Assembly: GCA_033239525.1 (NCBI GenBank) | Contig: BSYO01000035.1 | Span: 7,910,627 to 7,974,626 of the forward strand | Source of the DNA: Nepenthes gracilis | Taxonomy: Eukaryota > Streptophyta > Magnoliopsida > Caryophyllales > Nepenthaceae | DNA: 64,000 nucleotides | Reading direction: 5' to 3' | Shown here: positions 20,849-32,527 of the stretch, in pieces | Numbering within the stretch: the stretch's first letter is position 1 | Layout: each line of letters opens with the position of its first letter | The notes under the pieces: generated by a model | What the model was told of the DNA's origin: nothing | What the model saw: the letters and a program-made list of their open reading frames with translations, nothing else | Database searches by the model: none | Made by a program: the position numbers and the translations under genes

Positions 20849-22520
20849 GGATATACTGGCAACAGCTATGGTAACTCAGCAAAATTTCTAAATTTTATAT
20901 AAGGACATGTGAGGAAGGGATAGTGCAAAGGGAAAAGAAGTGAAAAATGAGAGGGAAGGGCCAAGAGATAGAAGAAAGGTCAGAGGAAGGCAGAAATCTA
21001 GCAAACTGGTTGCTCACTTGGCAAGTGCATTTAAGCTTTTCTACATTTATTGGATTTCTTGCTGGTTTTCTAGAAGTATTAATTAGTCTAATACTTTAAT
21101 TTCTTATTTTACTATCTTATTACTATCATAATGTCATTTTATATCAAGAACAAAATCAAATTTTAAGTAAAGGAGCTGTTGGACCACTATGTGCTGTTTT
21201 TTATTTTCAGCACTTGATTACTACAATCGTGTTGAACCGATTCCTAAATTGGTTGAACCGACAACCAAATCGACCAAGACATCATGTGCTAATGTTAAAC
21301 TGTCAACATGTAGACCGACTACCAAAGTAACCATGAACCGATCCCTGAAATGGATCCCCAAACCAAAAATAGAATCAGCAAATTCATCCTTACTGATGTT
21401 GAAATTGCAACTCATGAAAATGGATTGAATCGAGACCAAAATTGTCTAAACCGGTAGCCAAATTAGCTTAAGTATTTATAAATGATATTGAAGTATCGAC
21501 TTGTAAAATTAGGCTTGGACGAGCTACGGAATCGGGTCTCAAATCAGTAACAGAACTAGCCCTAACATCCATGTTGATGCTGAACCTAACAGTCTAGGAA
21601 AAATAGACTGAACCAGCTCTAAACCAGATGAACCAGTAGTCGACCAGCCAAATCGCCAAGTACTAGGACTAAACTATCAACTTGTGAACCGATTGCCAAA
21701 ATTACCCTGAAAAAGTCACTGAATCGGGCTCCTGAATAGTAACAGATTTAACTAAATAGTATCCATACTGATACTGAATTTATAGCTATTGAATCGGGCC
21801 TAAATTGGGCCCTAAATTGGCAGCACCGGTAGCCATATTAGTCTAAGTGTATTGGGGTGATATTGAAATATCAACCCGTAAAATTGAACCCAAATCAACC
21901 ATTGAACTAGGCCTCAAATTAGCAACAAAACCGGCCCTAACGTCCTTACTGATGTTGAATCTTGTAGCCTATGAAAATGGATTGAACCGGCCCTAAATTG
22001 GTTGAATTAGTAGCCAATCCGGTCAAGTTATCAAATACTAATGTTGAATTGTCAGCCTATGAACTAGCAGCCAAGATTACCTTGAATCGGTCATTGAACC
22101 GAGCTCCTAAATAGCACCTAAATTGGCTAGCTGCATTCATACTGATACTGAATTTGTAACTATTGAACCGGTCCTAAATCGATTGAACCAGCAACTGACT
22201 CGGCCAAGTCATCAAGTATTAAGATTGAACTGTCAACCTTTGACTCGGATGCCAAAAGTACCTTGAACCAGTCGCTGCAATGGGCTCCTAAACAATACCT
22301 GAATCGGTTAACAGCATCCATGTTGATGTTGAATTTGCAGCTGTTGAACCGGCAGCCAAATCAACCAGAATATCATATAATAATATAAAGGTGTCAACCT
22401 ATAAAATTGGACTTAGATCGTCCATCGAACCGAGCCTTAGTGGATGTTGAAATTTACAACTCAGGGAAATTAGTGAACTGGCCCTAGACCAGCCTTGAAC
22501 CAAATATAAACCGATCCGAG
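20849..22520 (+). repeat. Degenerate repeat array in the Tekay-like 5' LTR
   Basis: About 21220-22520 repeats GAACCGG, CTAAATTGG, CAAGTATCAAGTACTAATG and AACTGTCAACYTRTGAACC words. Recurrences of the CATCAAGTACTAA-like text lie near 21284, 21655, 22030, 22212 and 22370, an irregular spacing of roughly 160-370 bases. Its counterpart in the 3' LTR is partly replaced by a cleaner 90-bp array. Confidence 0.6.
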
Positions 22521-23421
22521 TATTATATGATGATGCTAAATTTTTATTCTACAGAAAGTAAATCAAACTAACTATTAAACTGACCATTAAACTAGCAAAT
22601 AAATCAATCAAATACATTATTATTAATTTTGATTTTTAAAATGTGCATAAGCTGTTTTGAGACTATGATGCATCTGACATTTCAATATATGAATGTATTA
22701 TAAGACTTTGATATTTTACTGTATTTTTAATATTTAAGTACTAAGTTTCAATCCTCTTTTTGAAAAATAGATAGAAACTCCACACAATAATAAGAAATAT
22801 GATTATTTTTTTTCAGAGTGAAGAAAATTTAGAAAAATTAAGTTTATTTTCTTCCGAAATAAAGAAAATTTAGAATAAGTTTTAAAAAATAAGTGTAGAG
22901 TTTTCATAATAAATTTTAAAAGAAAGTAAGAAATTTGATCAAAAATTGATCAACAGATAATATATTTTGGCATGCTTTAATATATTATAATAGAAGATCA
23001 TTATCTAATAAGTATTACTATACCATTTTGACCCCATCTATTGAAATTATAGGTAATACCACCCACCTTGGGGTGAAAAAGGAGGTTAGATATTAGATTA
23101 TGTTGATTTAACACATTCCACCTACCCCAGGGTATAAGATAGGTTAGACCTTTAATTGTGTAGATTGAGTACAATCTAGATTTTGATTAATCGCTCGTTT
23201 AGTTATTAAAGCCTATTAGCCCTTATCCCTAAAGAAAAATAAGAAAAGAAAATTTTCTATATGATTTGAAAAAAGAATAAGAAAAGATGAAGATAAGAAA
23301 TCAGAAAGAAATTTATATATCTTGACCATGTTTTAAATTATCATATTCCATGATGATCTTTATCCCTACTATTGTACTTTAAATGAGATGAATATATAAT
23401 CTTAGCTATATATCATATATT

Positions 23422-23470
23422 GTTGAGTATTTGACATGCTCCCTTACTGTTTTACTAACCCTTCAGATAA
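23422..23470 (+). promoter_or_regulatory. Conserved LTR box with branch-site-like TACTAAC
   Basis: TTGAGTATTTGACATGCTCC is followed by TTTTACTAACCCTTCAGAT. The same box is at 34252-34300. TACTAAC followed by CCCTTCAG has the form of a branch site plus 3' splice acceptor. The role is unknown. Confidence 0.4.
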
Positions 23471-23963
23471 TCCGCACTAATTTTTACCTAATAAGTAGAA
23501 GTGAAGAATGAAGGATGTAGTATATATTTTTGAGAATGCTATTTTGCTAGTATGTGCTGTAATTAGTTTTATTTTATAGATGACTTTTAATGTAAATGTT
23601 TAAAAAAAAGAAGATATGGTGCAAAGTATCTGGGTAAATTTTATAAATTGTATATAAATATATTATGACTTTATTTCAGTCAACAATTATTGCATACTGC
23701 TTTCTCAAAATTATAAATGGTTGATTTTAGTAGGTATCTCTCTTTAATATAAAATTGACATCATATTGTGGTTGAATTAATGCCAGAGCCACCCATAGTG
23801 TGGCGATATATTTGAATCCTGTATATAACAAAAGAATTATACATATACAAATAGAATTAAAGTAAATTTTTTTTTAAAAAAAAGGTTCACGTCCATTTAT
23901 AATATTGATATATATACAATTTGAATAAGTTTAATGACAGGTTAGGACGTGAGACGTCATAGG

Positions 23964-23974
23964 TGGTATCAAAG
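23964..23974 (+). other. Primer-binding site of the Tekay-like element
   Basis: TGGTATCAAAG lies just after the 5' LTR and marks the start of the internal domain. Confidence 0.8.
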
Positions 23975-24239
23975 AATGAATAAGAAATATGCCTTAGGTT
24001 AGGAAGATGACTTAGAAATAGGTTGATAAGGTTAAACTTGGGATCCAGATTCTAGTAATTGTAAAACTGAGGTTTAACATTATTTAATAATGATCTAATT
24101 TGTATGATGATGTTTTGGTAATAGGATTAAAAAATATATAGCTAGTCGAGAAAGAAGTTCTAGAAGTAACTCTCGACCTGACCAGGAAGAAGAATATTTG
24201 ATTATCATGGGGCGTATGGAAGAGATTTTAGAGTGAATG

Positions 24240-25160
24240 ACGTAGGAGCAACATAATCCCCAATAAGTCGTAGTTTCACCTCCAGTAAACCTAGGAGCGA
24301 TGGCCTATGAGAGATTTACTAATGAACGGGGACCAGAACTCACTGAAAATCCTGACCTCACAAATGTTGAGGCTTGGATCAGGAGAATTGAGAAGATCTT
24401 TTCAGTAATCTGTTGTCCAGAGGGGGACAAAGTGACTTTCGTGACCTATAAGTTAGAAGGGGAATCGGATCATTGGTGGGCCATGCAAAAGAAGGTAATG
24501 GGAATGGCTGAAAATCAAGTTACCTGGGAGATGTTTAAGAAAGCCTTCCTAGATAAATACTTTCCAGTAAGTCTACAGGAGAAAAAGGAGGATGAGTTTG
24601 CTCAATTACGGTAGGGGAGTAGGTCAATAGCAAAATATGATACTAAATTTACTGAGCTATCCCGTTATACACCGCATATTGTTCAAGATGAGGTGAGAAA
24701 AGTAAGGAAGTTCCAATCAGGGTTGCGGGACGAAATTAGAAAATAGCCGGTAACCTTGAAGCTGTAGACTTATGAAGATGTCTTGGATTGAACTCTAATT
24801 TTTGAAAAGAATTTGAGAGGGAGCAGTTTCTTCAAAAAGAAATCAAAAGTCTAGGAAACCCAACACCGGGTTCAGATTCGATGTCTGGTGTGCCAATAAA
24901 GAAGGTAAAAATGGAGGAGAAGGAAAAGAAAAAAGTGGACTCACAAGCAGAACCGAGTTCGACGGGGGCAGAAGCCACAACGACAGCATGCTCGCAATGT
25001 GAGAAGTGGCACGAAGGAAGGCCCTGTTACAAGTCTACAGGGGCCTATTTTAACTGTAGCCAAACGGGTCACCTAATTAAAGATTGTCCAAAGCTAAAAA
25101 GGCCATTGGCGAAGAAGCCGAGTATTCTAGGCAAAGATTTTGCCATCCAAGTTTAGGATG
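24240..25160 (+). pseudogene. Gypsy gag, broken
   Basis: The open piece 24300-24614 is a clear retrotransposon gag domain: NVEAWIRRIEKIFSVICCPE, DKVTFVTYKLEGESDHWW, then TWEMFKKAFLDKYFPVSLQE. It runs into a TAG exactly where the family has LRQG. The same frame continues with SIAKYDTKFTELSRYTPHIV, then further stops (about 24745, 24766, 24790 and 24853). The open piece 24881-25156 ends with a zinc knuckle, YFNCSQTGHLIKDCP, whose first cysteine is lost. It is non-functional. Confidence 0.85.
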
Positions 25161-25164
25161 CGGA

Positions 25165-25830
25165 GGCGACCCCAAATATGGTGGAAGGTACTCTCTCTAT
25201 TTTTCGTACTTTCGTTCATTTACTTATTAGTTTAGGTTCCACTCATTCTTTTGTTACACTGAGATTTGTATGTCATTTGTCATAATCTCCGTATATTCTA
25301 GAACATGTTTTAGTTGTATCAACACCGGCAGGATCATCCATGATGACGAATATTATGTATCCAATGTGTGAAATATGGATTGGTGAATCAAAGCTGGTCG
25401 CAGATTTAATATTATTTGAAATGCACGATTTTGATATTATTTTGGATATGGACTAGTTAGCAAGTCATCATACTAACGTTAACTGTTTCCATAAACGAGT
25501 TCATTTCACCATTTCAAAGTGTGAACCGTTTTATTTCTAAGGGGTCGTGCAGAAGGCATTACCTTGCCTTATTTCAGCATTGCACACTTGTCATTTGATG
25601 AAGGATGGATGTCAAACCTATTTGGCATACGCTAGCACCGTTGGGACTCATGAGGTTCCTACAAAGGATATTCTAGTGGTCCGTGAATTTAAGGATGTCT
25701 TTCCTGAGGATTCACCCAGTTTGTCATCACATCAAGAGATTGAATTTAAAATAGAAGTTATTCCTAGATCAGCACCAATTTCAAAGGCACCATATAGAAT
25801 GGCACCAGTGGAGTTAAAGGAACTAAAATA
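25165..25830 (+). pseudogene. Gypsy protease and linker to RT, broken
   Basis: The active-site block reads SLGSTHSFV where the family has DSGATHSF, so the catalytic aspartate is gone. Next come CEIWIGESKLVADLILFEMH and a stop inside the DWL motif. The open piece 25547-25831 covers the linker and RT start: VVREFKDVFPEDSPSLSSHQ, then RSAPISKAPYRMAPVELKEL. Confidence 0.8.
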
Positions 25831-26900
25831 GCAGTTGCAGAAGCTTCTTAAAAAAGAATTTATTCGACTGACCATTTCTCCTTGGGTGCTCCAGTATTGT
25901 TTGTAAAAAATAAGGATGGATCCTTACGACTATGTCTCGACTATTGGGAATTGAATAAGATTACCATCAAGAAAGAATACCCGTTGTCGAGAATTGATGA
26001 TTTATTCGATCAATTATGAGGGGCGCGGGTATTTTCTAAAAGTGATCTCCATTTGGGGTACCACTAACTATGGATTAAGAAGGAAGATGAGATGAAGATT
26101 GCCTTTCGAACGAGGTACGGGCATTACAAGTTTTAGTTATGCCAATCGAATTGACAATTGCCTTTTCAATCTTTATGGATTTAATGAACCGAGTATTTTA
26201 GCCATACTTAGACAAATTTGTAGTTGTATTTATTAATGACATACTAATTTACTCCAGAAGTTATGGAGATCATGAAGCGCAATTAAGAATTATACTTCAG
26301 GACTACAAGAAAAGAATCTGTATGCCAAATTAAAGAAATGTGAGTTTTGACTTGAAGAAGTAACATTCTTGGGTCATATTATATCGAAGGGAGGTATTTC
26401 GATGGATCCTAAGAAGCTTGAGGCTGTTATTCATTGGAGTCAGCCTACAATGGTAACTAAAGTATGAAATTTCCTTGGCATTAGGCTACTATCGAAGGTT
26501 TGTGAAAATTTCTCAAGAATTGTTATGCCATTGACTCAATTAACAAAGAAAGAAACTAAGTTTGTTTGGAGTGAGGAATTCGAGTAAAGTTTTCAAGAGT
26601 TGAAGAATCGATTAACTTCAGCTTCAATTCTGGTGATTCCTGAAAAATCTAGAGGATATGTGGTTTATTGTGATGCCTAAAGGACGGGACTAGGCTGTGT
26701 GCTGATGCAACATGAGAGAATAATACCTTATAGAGCAAGGCAATTGAAAGTGCAAGAGAAGAATTGCCCGACTCACAACTTGAAGTTGGCCGGAGTAATC
26801 CTTGCCTTAAAGATTTCAAGATACTATTTGTATAGGAAAAAAATTCTTAGTGTATTCAGATTACAAAAGTTTGAAATATTTAGTTTTTCCATAATGAGTT
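25831..26900 (+). pseudogene. Gypsy reverse transcriptase and RNase H, broken
   Basis: RT pieces appear in several frames: [47 protein letters not shown]. The catalytic box reads [11 protein letters not shown] (about 26220-26252), where the first aspartate of the family's (Y/F)xDD has become asparagine. It continues FGHI-like text (FLGHIISKGGIS) and RNase H (VYCDA near 26662, then the open piece 26699-26902 with RARQLKVQEKNCPTHNLKLA). Frameshifts and stops are frequent. The enzyme is dead by both lesion count and active-site loss. Confidence 0.82.
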
Positions 26901-28180
26901 GAACATGAGACAAAGAAGATGATTGAATTTTTTAAAAGATTATAATTGTGAAATCCAATATCAACCTGAAAAAGGTAATGTGTTGGCAGATGCCTTAAGT
27001 CGTTAGACGACCTTCGTGGCTAACTTGAAAATTGAAGAAATGAAAATACTAGAATGTATGAAGTAATGTGATATTAAAAGGTATGTGCAAGGTGATAGAA
27101 TGATTCTATCATATTTTTAAATTTAGCCAGAGATACTAAAGAGAATCAAGTAGGAATAGATAAAAGAACCATTATTGGCTAATATTGCTGGAGATTTGGA
27201 TCAAGACTCCAGAACTAATTTTAATCTTTGTGCTGATGGAATTTTGAGATTCTGAAATCAAATATATGTACCAAACATTGGAGAACTGAAAGAGAAAATT
27301 ATAAAGGAAGCTCATCAATCTAAGTATACTGTTTACTCGAGTATTAATAAAATGTATCAAGATTTAAAAAAAATATTTTGGTGGAGAAATATAAAAAGAA
27401 AAATGTCGTTTTATGTGGGAAGATGCTTGGTTTGTCAACAGTTAAAAGTCGAGTACAAAAAATCACCTGGTTTGTTACAACCCTTACCTACTCTAAGTTG
27501 AAAGTGGGAGGATATATCGATGGATTCTGTAATGGGTAACCAAGAACTTCAAAGAACCATGATGCTATATTGGTGCTTATTGATCGACCAACAAAATCAA
27601 TACATTTCCTAGCAATTTGAGTGAATTATTCAAGGGATCAATTAGCCTAAATGTATATAGAGGAGATTGTGAAATTCATAGAGTGCCAACTTCTATTGTA
27701 TCTAACAGAGATCCGAGATTTATCTCTAAATTTTAGAAAATTTTACACTAGGAGTTAGGGCCAGAATTAAAATTCAGCACAGTATATCACCTACAAACGA
27801 ATGGGCAATCGAAGAGAACCATCTAAAATTTAGAAGATAAGCTAAGAGTCTCGGTGTGGAACTAAAAGGTAACTGGGATGATTATTTGGCATTGATAGAA
27901 TTCGCATATAATAACAGTTACAAAGCAAGTATTCAGATGGTCCCTTTTGAGGCATTGTATAGGAGAAAATGTCGATTACCAATTCATTTGGAGGAAACGG
28001 GTGATAGAAGACTAATGGGGCAAGACATTATTAGAGAAATATCGGATAAAATCAAGATAATTCATGAGAAATTGAAAGTGGCTTAGCGTAAACAAAAGAG
28101 TTATACAAATAGAAGAAGATCGGACCTAAAATTTGAAATTGGAGAACATGTATTTTTGAAGATATCACCGTCCAAAGGTA
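26901..28180 (+). pseudogene. Gypsy integrase, broken
   Basis: The zinc-binding start is visible as EAHQSKYTVYSSINKMYQDL, then WWRNIKRKM and RCLVCQQLKVEY (27305-27460). The catalytic core follows in several frames (VLIDRPTKSIHF-like text near 27570-27610, NRDPRF near 27700). The open piece 27856-28086 encodes the core end: GNWDDYLALIEFAYNNSYKA, then PFEALYRRKCRLPIHLEE. Stops and small gaps disrupt the frame. Confidence 0.82.
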
Positions 28181-28612
28181 TATCTAGATTCAAGGTAAAA
28201 GGAAAATTAAAACCAGAATTTATTGGCCCTTTTAAATTTTAGAGAAAGTTATAGAAGTAGCTTATCGGTTGGCGCTACCACCAAGTATGGGGGAGGTACA
28301 CAATATTTTTTGTGTATCTATCCTCCGAAAATATGTCTATGACCCAACCCATATTATCGAATACGAGCCTTTGACAATCGAGAAAGATCTGACGTATATC
28401 GAAGAATCAATACAAATTTTTGGCCATAGAGATCAAGTACTCTGAATAAAGATCATTCTATTGGTAAAAGTTTTATGGAAAAACCACTCAAAAAAAGAAG
28501 TTACAAGGGAACGAGAGGAGGAGATTCAAGAAAAGTATCCTCATCTCTTCCATCATTAAGGTATGTAGTTTTTTTAAAATTTTGAGGATAAAATTTTCAA
28601 GGAGAGTAGAAT
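28181..28612 (+). pseudogene. Integrase C-terminus with chromodomain-type tail, and purine tract
   Basis: The text LALPPSMGEVHNIFCVSILR, then KYVYDPTHIIEYEPL and DLTYIEESIQI (28260-28420), is the typical Tekay link from integrase to chromodomain. LVKVLWKNHSKKEVTREREE, then EEIQEKYPHLF (about 28455-28555) is the domain end. A purine-rich tract (AAGGAGAGTAGAA, 28599-28611) sits next to the 3' LTR. Confidence 0.8.
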
Positions 28613-29234
28613 TATAATGGTCAAGTTTCAAATTTCATATTTATATGCTAACTATATTAAAAATTCAGAGACTAGAGGCTCATACCGGGATATAGCAGTG
28701 GCACAAAAAATTTATCGGTGGACCAGTTAACAACTGAATTAACTTCGACTGATCCAGAGACAGCCCGATTGTAGAAATTTCAACCGAATAGCAATCAACT
28801 TTTGGGGTGACAAGAAGCTAGCCGATTATTAAATTCCCGACCAATTAGCAATTGAATCACCTTCAATAGACTAGGGTCAGCCGGGACAACAGCTGGATTC
28901 AGCTACCCGTGTTAGAATTGAAAACTTTTATGTATTTTTTATCTCGAATCTTTAGTATTCTCTTATTTCTTACCTGTGTTTACAGCAGAATTAAAATCTT
29001 AACACCAAAATATGTGATACAAGTGGTGGACAATCAGAGAGGCAACCTAGGAAGCTGTATATATATATATATATATATATATAGGATAATTCAGCAGGGG
29101 CAGTTCGGGTTACTATATATATGATAATTTAGAAAGAGGGTAGCTGCTTTAGCAGCAACTGGATTCAACCACAGCTACAACAAACTCGGTACACTTAGCT
29201 AAAAAAATCAAGTCATCAAGTACTAAATCCACCC

Positions 29235-30613
29235 GATTCAGTAGCAGCGGAATACCCGAACCCCCTCAATCATCGTTAGCCAACATTTAGTAGGAATAAG
29301 GAACACAATAAATATACAGTATTTTTTACGTGGAAACCCCTTCTTAACTAAGAGAAAAAACTACGGGACACAAAATTCACCAATAAATCTACTATGTAAA
29401 ATAGTTACAAAAACCCAGAGACAGAATACAGCAACCACCCTGGCTACACAAGCCCTAGAGGCAAAAACGAAGAACAGAGCATAAGAATATAAAGCCTCAC
29501 TCTTTGTATTTCATTCACTGCTCTCTCTTTCTTTCACTCTTTCTCTCCTCACTGTGGTGCTCTCTGCTCTCATATTTTACAAGTATTGATGAAACGGTAA
29601 CCGCCGTTTTATCCCCACACACATGCGGCCGGCTACATAAGCCCCGACGAATTCTCGCTCATAGTGATTTCTCTATCACCCATGGTCACTCTTATGGCGC
29701 CTTGCGCTCACAGAGCATAACATGCCTAACATGCATATATATAATGATCTGCCCGGAGACCTTCAACCAATAAGCAGGTTGCGTGTGGACAAACGCCTGC
29801 CACCTGCTCTACATCCTGCCAACAATTTTATCCACCAGCTCTGCAATCCTACCACTTGTACAGACGGCATACACAGACTACAAGTCTGCCACCTACTCTG
29901 TAGAGCTAACTGTCCACAACTTGCTGTCAGCTGTCCATGACGTCATCGGTCGTTGTAGCAGTCAAGTCTCCTAACTATCTGTGTCCTTTGGCGATCGCAA
30001 GAGTCCTCTGGCGTTACTTGGTCTCCAAGCAGTGACAACGACCTCGGATATCCCATGTCCTCGGTCGTCACTGTGAACAACCCATATCTCCGGACACTAC
30101 TGTGCACTCAGTTATGTCTGTGGGCGATTCCATACCAGTGTCACCAACTGGTAAATTCTTCCTTCTCAACCGATCAACATCTCATTGACCATCTTTAGCA
30201 TTCATCTGGTCAACCTCCGTTGATCATCTTCTGCTGCCATCTTATCAACCTCTCTTGTTGACCGTCTTCTGCTGCCCGTCCGCCATCCAGTAGCATTCCT
30301 GCAGCCCTTAGCCAGTCAACTTCTAGTTGACCGGAATCTACAGTTGGCCATCCGTCGATCAATTTCCTTTGACCTTCAACCAATAGGCAAGTTGCGTGTA
30401 GACAAACGACTGCCACCTGCTCTACAACCTGCCAACAACTTTGCCCACCAACTCTGCAATCCTGCCACCTGCACAGACGGCGTACACATCTACTATTATC
30501 CTCCGGTCAACGTCCCGTTGATCGGAATCAGTTCTCTGAATTTGTTCTCCACAAATCCTCCGATGACAAACCAATTTGTTGGGTTACCTACAAGGGAGTG
30601 ACAAGACCTAACA
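29235..30613 (-). mobile_element. Copia solo LTR with internal duplication
   Basis: The right end CCTAACA at 30613 is the reverse complement of a TGTTAGG LTR start. The CACGTAAAA-type end region lies near 29320. It shares text with the LTR at 16952-18125 (ATAATGATCTGCC, then GTGGACAAACGCCTGCCACC), so it belongs to a related family. A block of about 120 bp occurs twice (29763-29885 and 30368-30490). The left end is approximate and no clear target duplication was found. Confidence 0.65.
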
Positions 30614-30779
30614 CGGGGCTTCTAAACAACACCTAAATCGGCTAATAGTATCCATGTTGATGCTGAATTTGTAACTAATAAACTGGCATTGAACAGCCTT
30701 GAAATTTGATGAAACGGCAGCCAAATCAGCCAAAATATCATGTGATAATGTTAAGGTGTAAACTTGTAAAATTCAGCTG

Positions 30780-31270
30780 AATTAAATTCAGCAGCCTCAA
30801 CAGCAAAATCACGCAGGCAGCAGCTTCAACATCAGCTACAAGGCACACTTATCCAACTGGAAAACAAGGTGAGAACAGCTTACAAGCTGCTTACTTCAGC
30901 AGCGGCAATTGAACTCGGCAGCAGCAGTAGAAAAGCAGCAAGCCAAGCTGACAGCAGCAGAATAAATAAAATATGGCAGGTGTATGCTTCAGCAAAACTC
31001 TAAGGAAGCTGATGAATTTAAAAGTAGCACGACAGTAGCATCAGCAGCAGAAATTCTCGGCAGTAGTTGCACGGGCAGTATCAGTAAAAACCAGCAGCAT
31101 ATGTAGAATTCAGCAGGGGTATTCGTGCAGCAGTATATATTGATAATTCAGCAGGGGCAGCAGCATATATATTTTTTAATTTAGTAAAGGCATAAATCTG
31201 CAGCACGGCAGCAGCTTCAGCAGCAGAACAGCAGCACGTTTCAGCAGTAAGAGTAGAAGCTTACTTCAAC
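30780..31270 (+). repeat. CAG/GCA triplet-rich LTR segment
   Basis: Dense CAGCAG, GCAGCA and TCAGCA words occur through about 500 bp. The homologous stretch in the 5' LTR is 16480-16800. The triplets are interrupted and are not a pure run. Confidence 0.7.
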
Positions 31271-31860
31271 CAAACTCAGCAACCACACGGCAGCATCCTA
31301 GGACCACAAAATAGCATGGTGACTCAGCAAAATTACAAAGGTAATTCAGCAAAAATTAGAGGATGATTCAGCTAATATTGGAGCCTAAATTCAGGACAGC
31401 TAAGCTGAATTTTGGGAGAAAATTAGAGAGCTGGCAGCACCCTATTCAACAAGTGGGGACTCAGCTTATTACCTCCAATTTGTATAAGAAGCACGTGGGA
31501 GTTGAAGGAAGAGAAAGGGAAAGCAAGAGGGAGAAAAGAGGGTAAACCGAAAGGCAAAGAGGAAAGGGAAGAAATTCAGCTGCATTTGGGCAAGTGCACT
31601 CTGGCCCTTCCTTTCCTTGTGAATTTCACTGTAATATTGCTATATCATGTTTCAACATCTTCATCTACTGAATTTCGGATATATAGCGCTGAATTTTGAT
31701 TCTGTTTTGCTGAAATTGGCACCTGTAGTGCACTAAAGTCAATCTACTTCACCTTGTCAAGCTATAAAATTTGCCCTGAACTGACTAGAACATTAGCCTG
31801 TTGAAGTGCTGAACCTGCTGGAACACTAGTCTAAACAAGCCCCTGAACCGGCTGGAAAAT

Positions 31861-32345
31861 CAGCCTGAACCGGCCACCGAATCAGCCCCAAATCGACCCC
31901 CGAACCAGCTGGAGCATCCTTGCTGATGCTGAAGCGTAGGCTGTAAAACTAAGCCTAAACAAGCCACTGAATCAGCCCTGAATCGGCCCCCAAACCAGCT
32001 GGAGCATCATTGTTGATGCTGAAGTGTAGGCTGTAAAAATCAGCCTGAACTGGCCACCAAATTAGCCCCGAACCGACCACCGAACCGCCTGGAGCATCCT
32101 TGCTGATGCTAAAGTGTAGGCTGTAGAAATCATCCTAAACCGGCTACCGAATCAGCCCTGAACTGGCCCCAAACCGGTCACCGAATCTGCTGAAGCACCA
32201 TTGCTGATGTTAAAGTGTAGTCTGTAAAAATCAGCCTAAACCGGCCACCGAACTGGCCCCAAACGGGCCACTGAGCCAGCCGAAGCATTACTGCTGTTGC
32301 CGAAGTGTAGTCTGTAATAATCAGCCCGAGCTGGCCATTGAACCA
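31861..32345 (+). repeat. 90-bp tandem repeat array in the 3' LTR
   Basis: CAGCCTGAAC-like unit starts are at 31861, 31951, 32041, 32131, 32232 and 32322, so the spacing is 90, 90, 90, 101 and 90. Each unit also carries CTGGAGCATCNTTGCTGATG and AGTGTAGGCTGTAAAA. The units are similar enough to suggest recent expansion relative to the 5' LTR, where no such clean array is present. Confidence 0.88.
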
Positions 32346-32527
32346 GCCTCTAAATTAACTGAACCAGCAGCGAATTGAACCCATGATATTATGTGATAAT
32401 ATTAAAGTGTCAACTTGAAAACTTAGGCCTGAATAAACCAACAAACCGGACGCCAAACTAATGACTGAACCAGGCCTAGCATGCCGGAGTTTCCAGCTTA
32501 TGGAAATTCATTAAACCGGCTTAAATC

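Larger units (their letters stand above)
16184..23960 (+). repeat. 5' LTR of the Tekay-like element (interrupted)
   Basis: It is about 7.8 kb including the 3.9-kb nested copia element. Three parts can be followed in both LTRs: a CAG/GCA-rich part (16480-16800); a long array-like part of GAACCGG/CTAAATCGG/CTGATGTTGAA words (about 21220-22520); and a conserved distal part (22560-23960) ending just before the primer site. The terminal dinucleotide at the right is unclear (GTCA, then TAGG, before the primer site). Confidence 0.78.
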
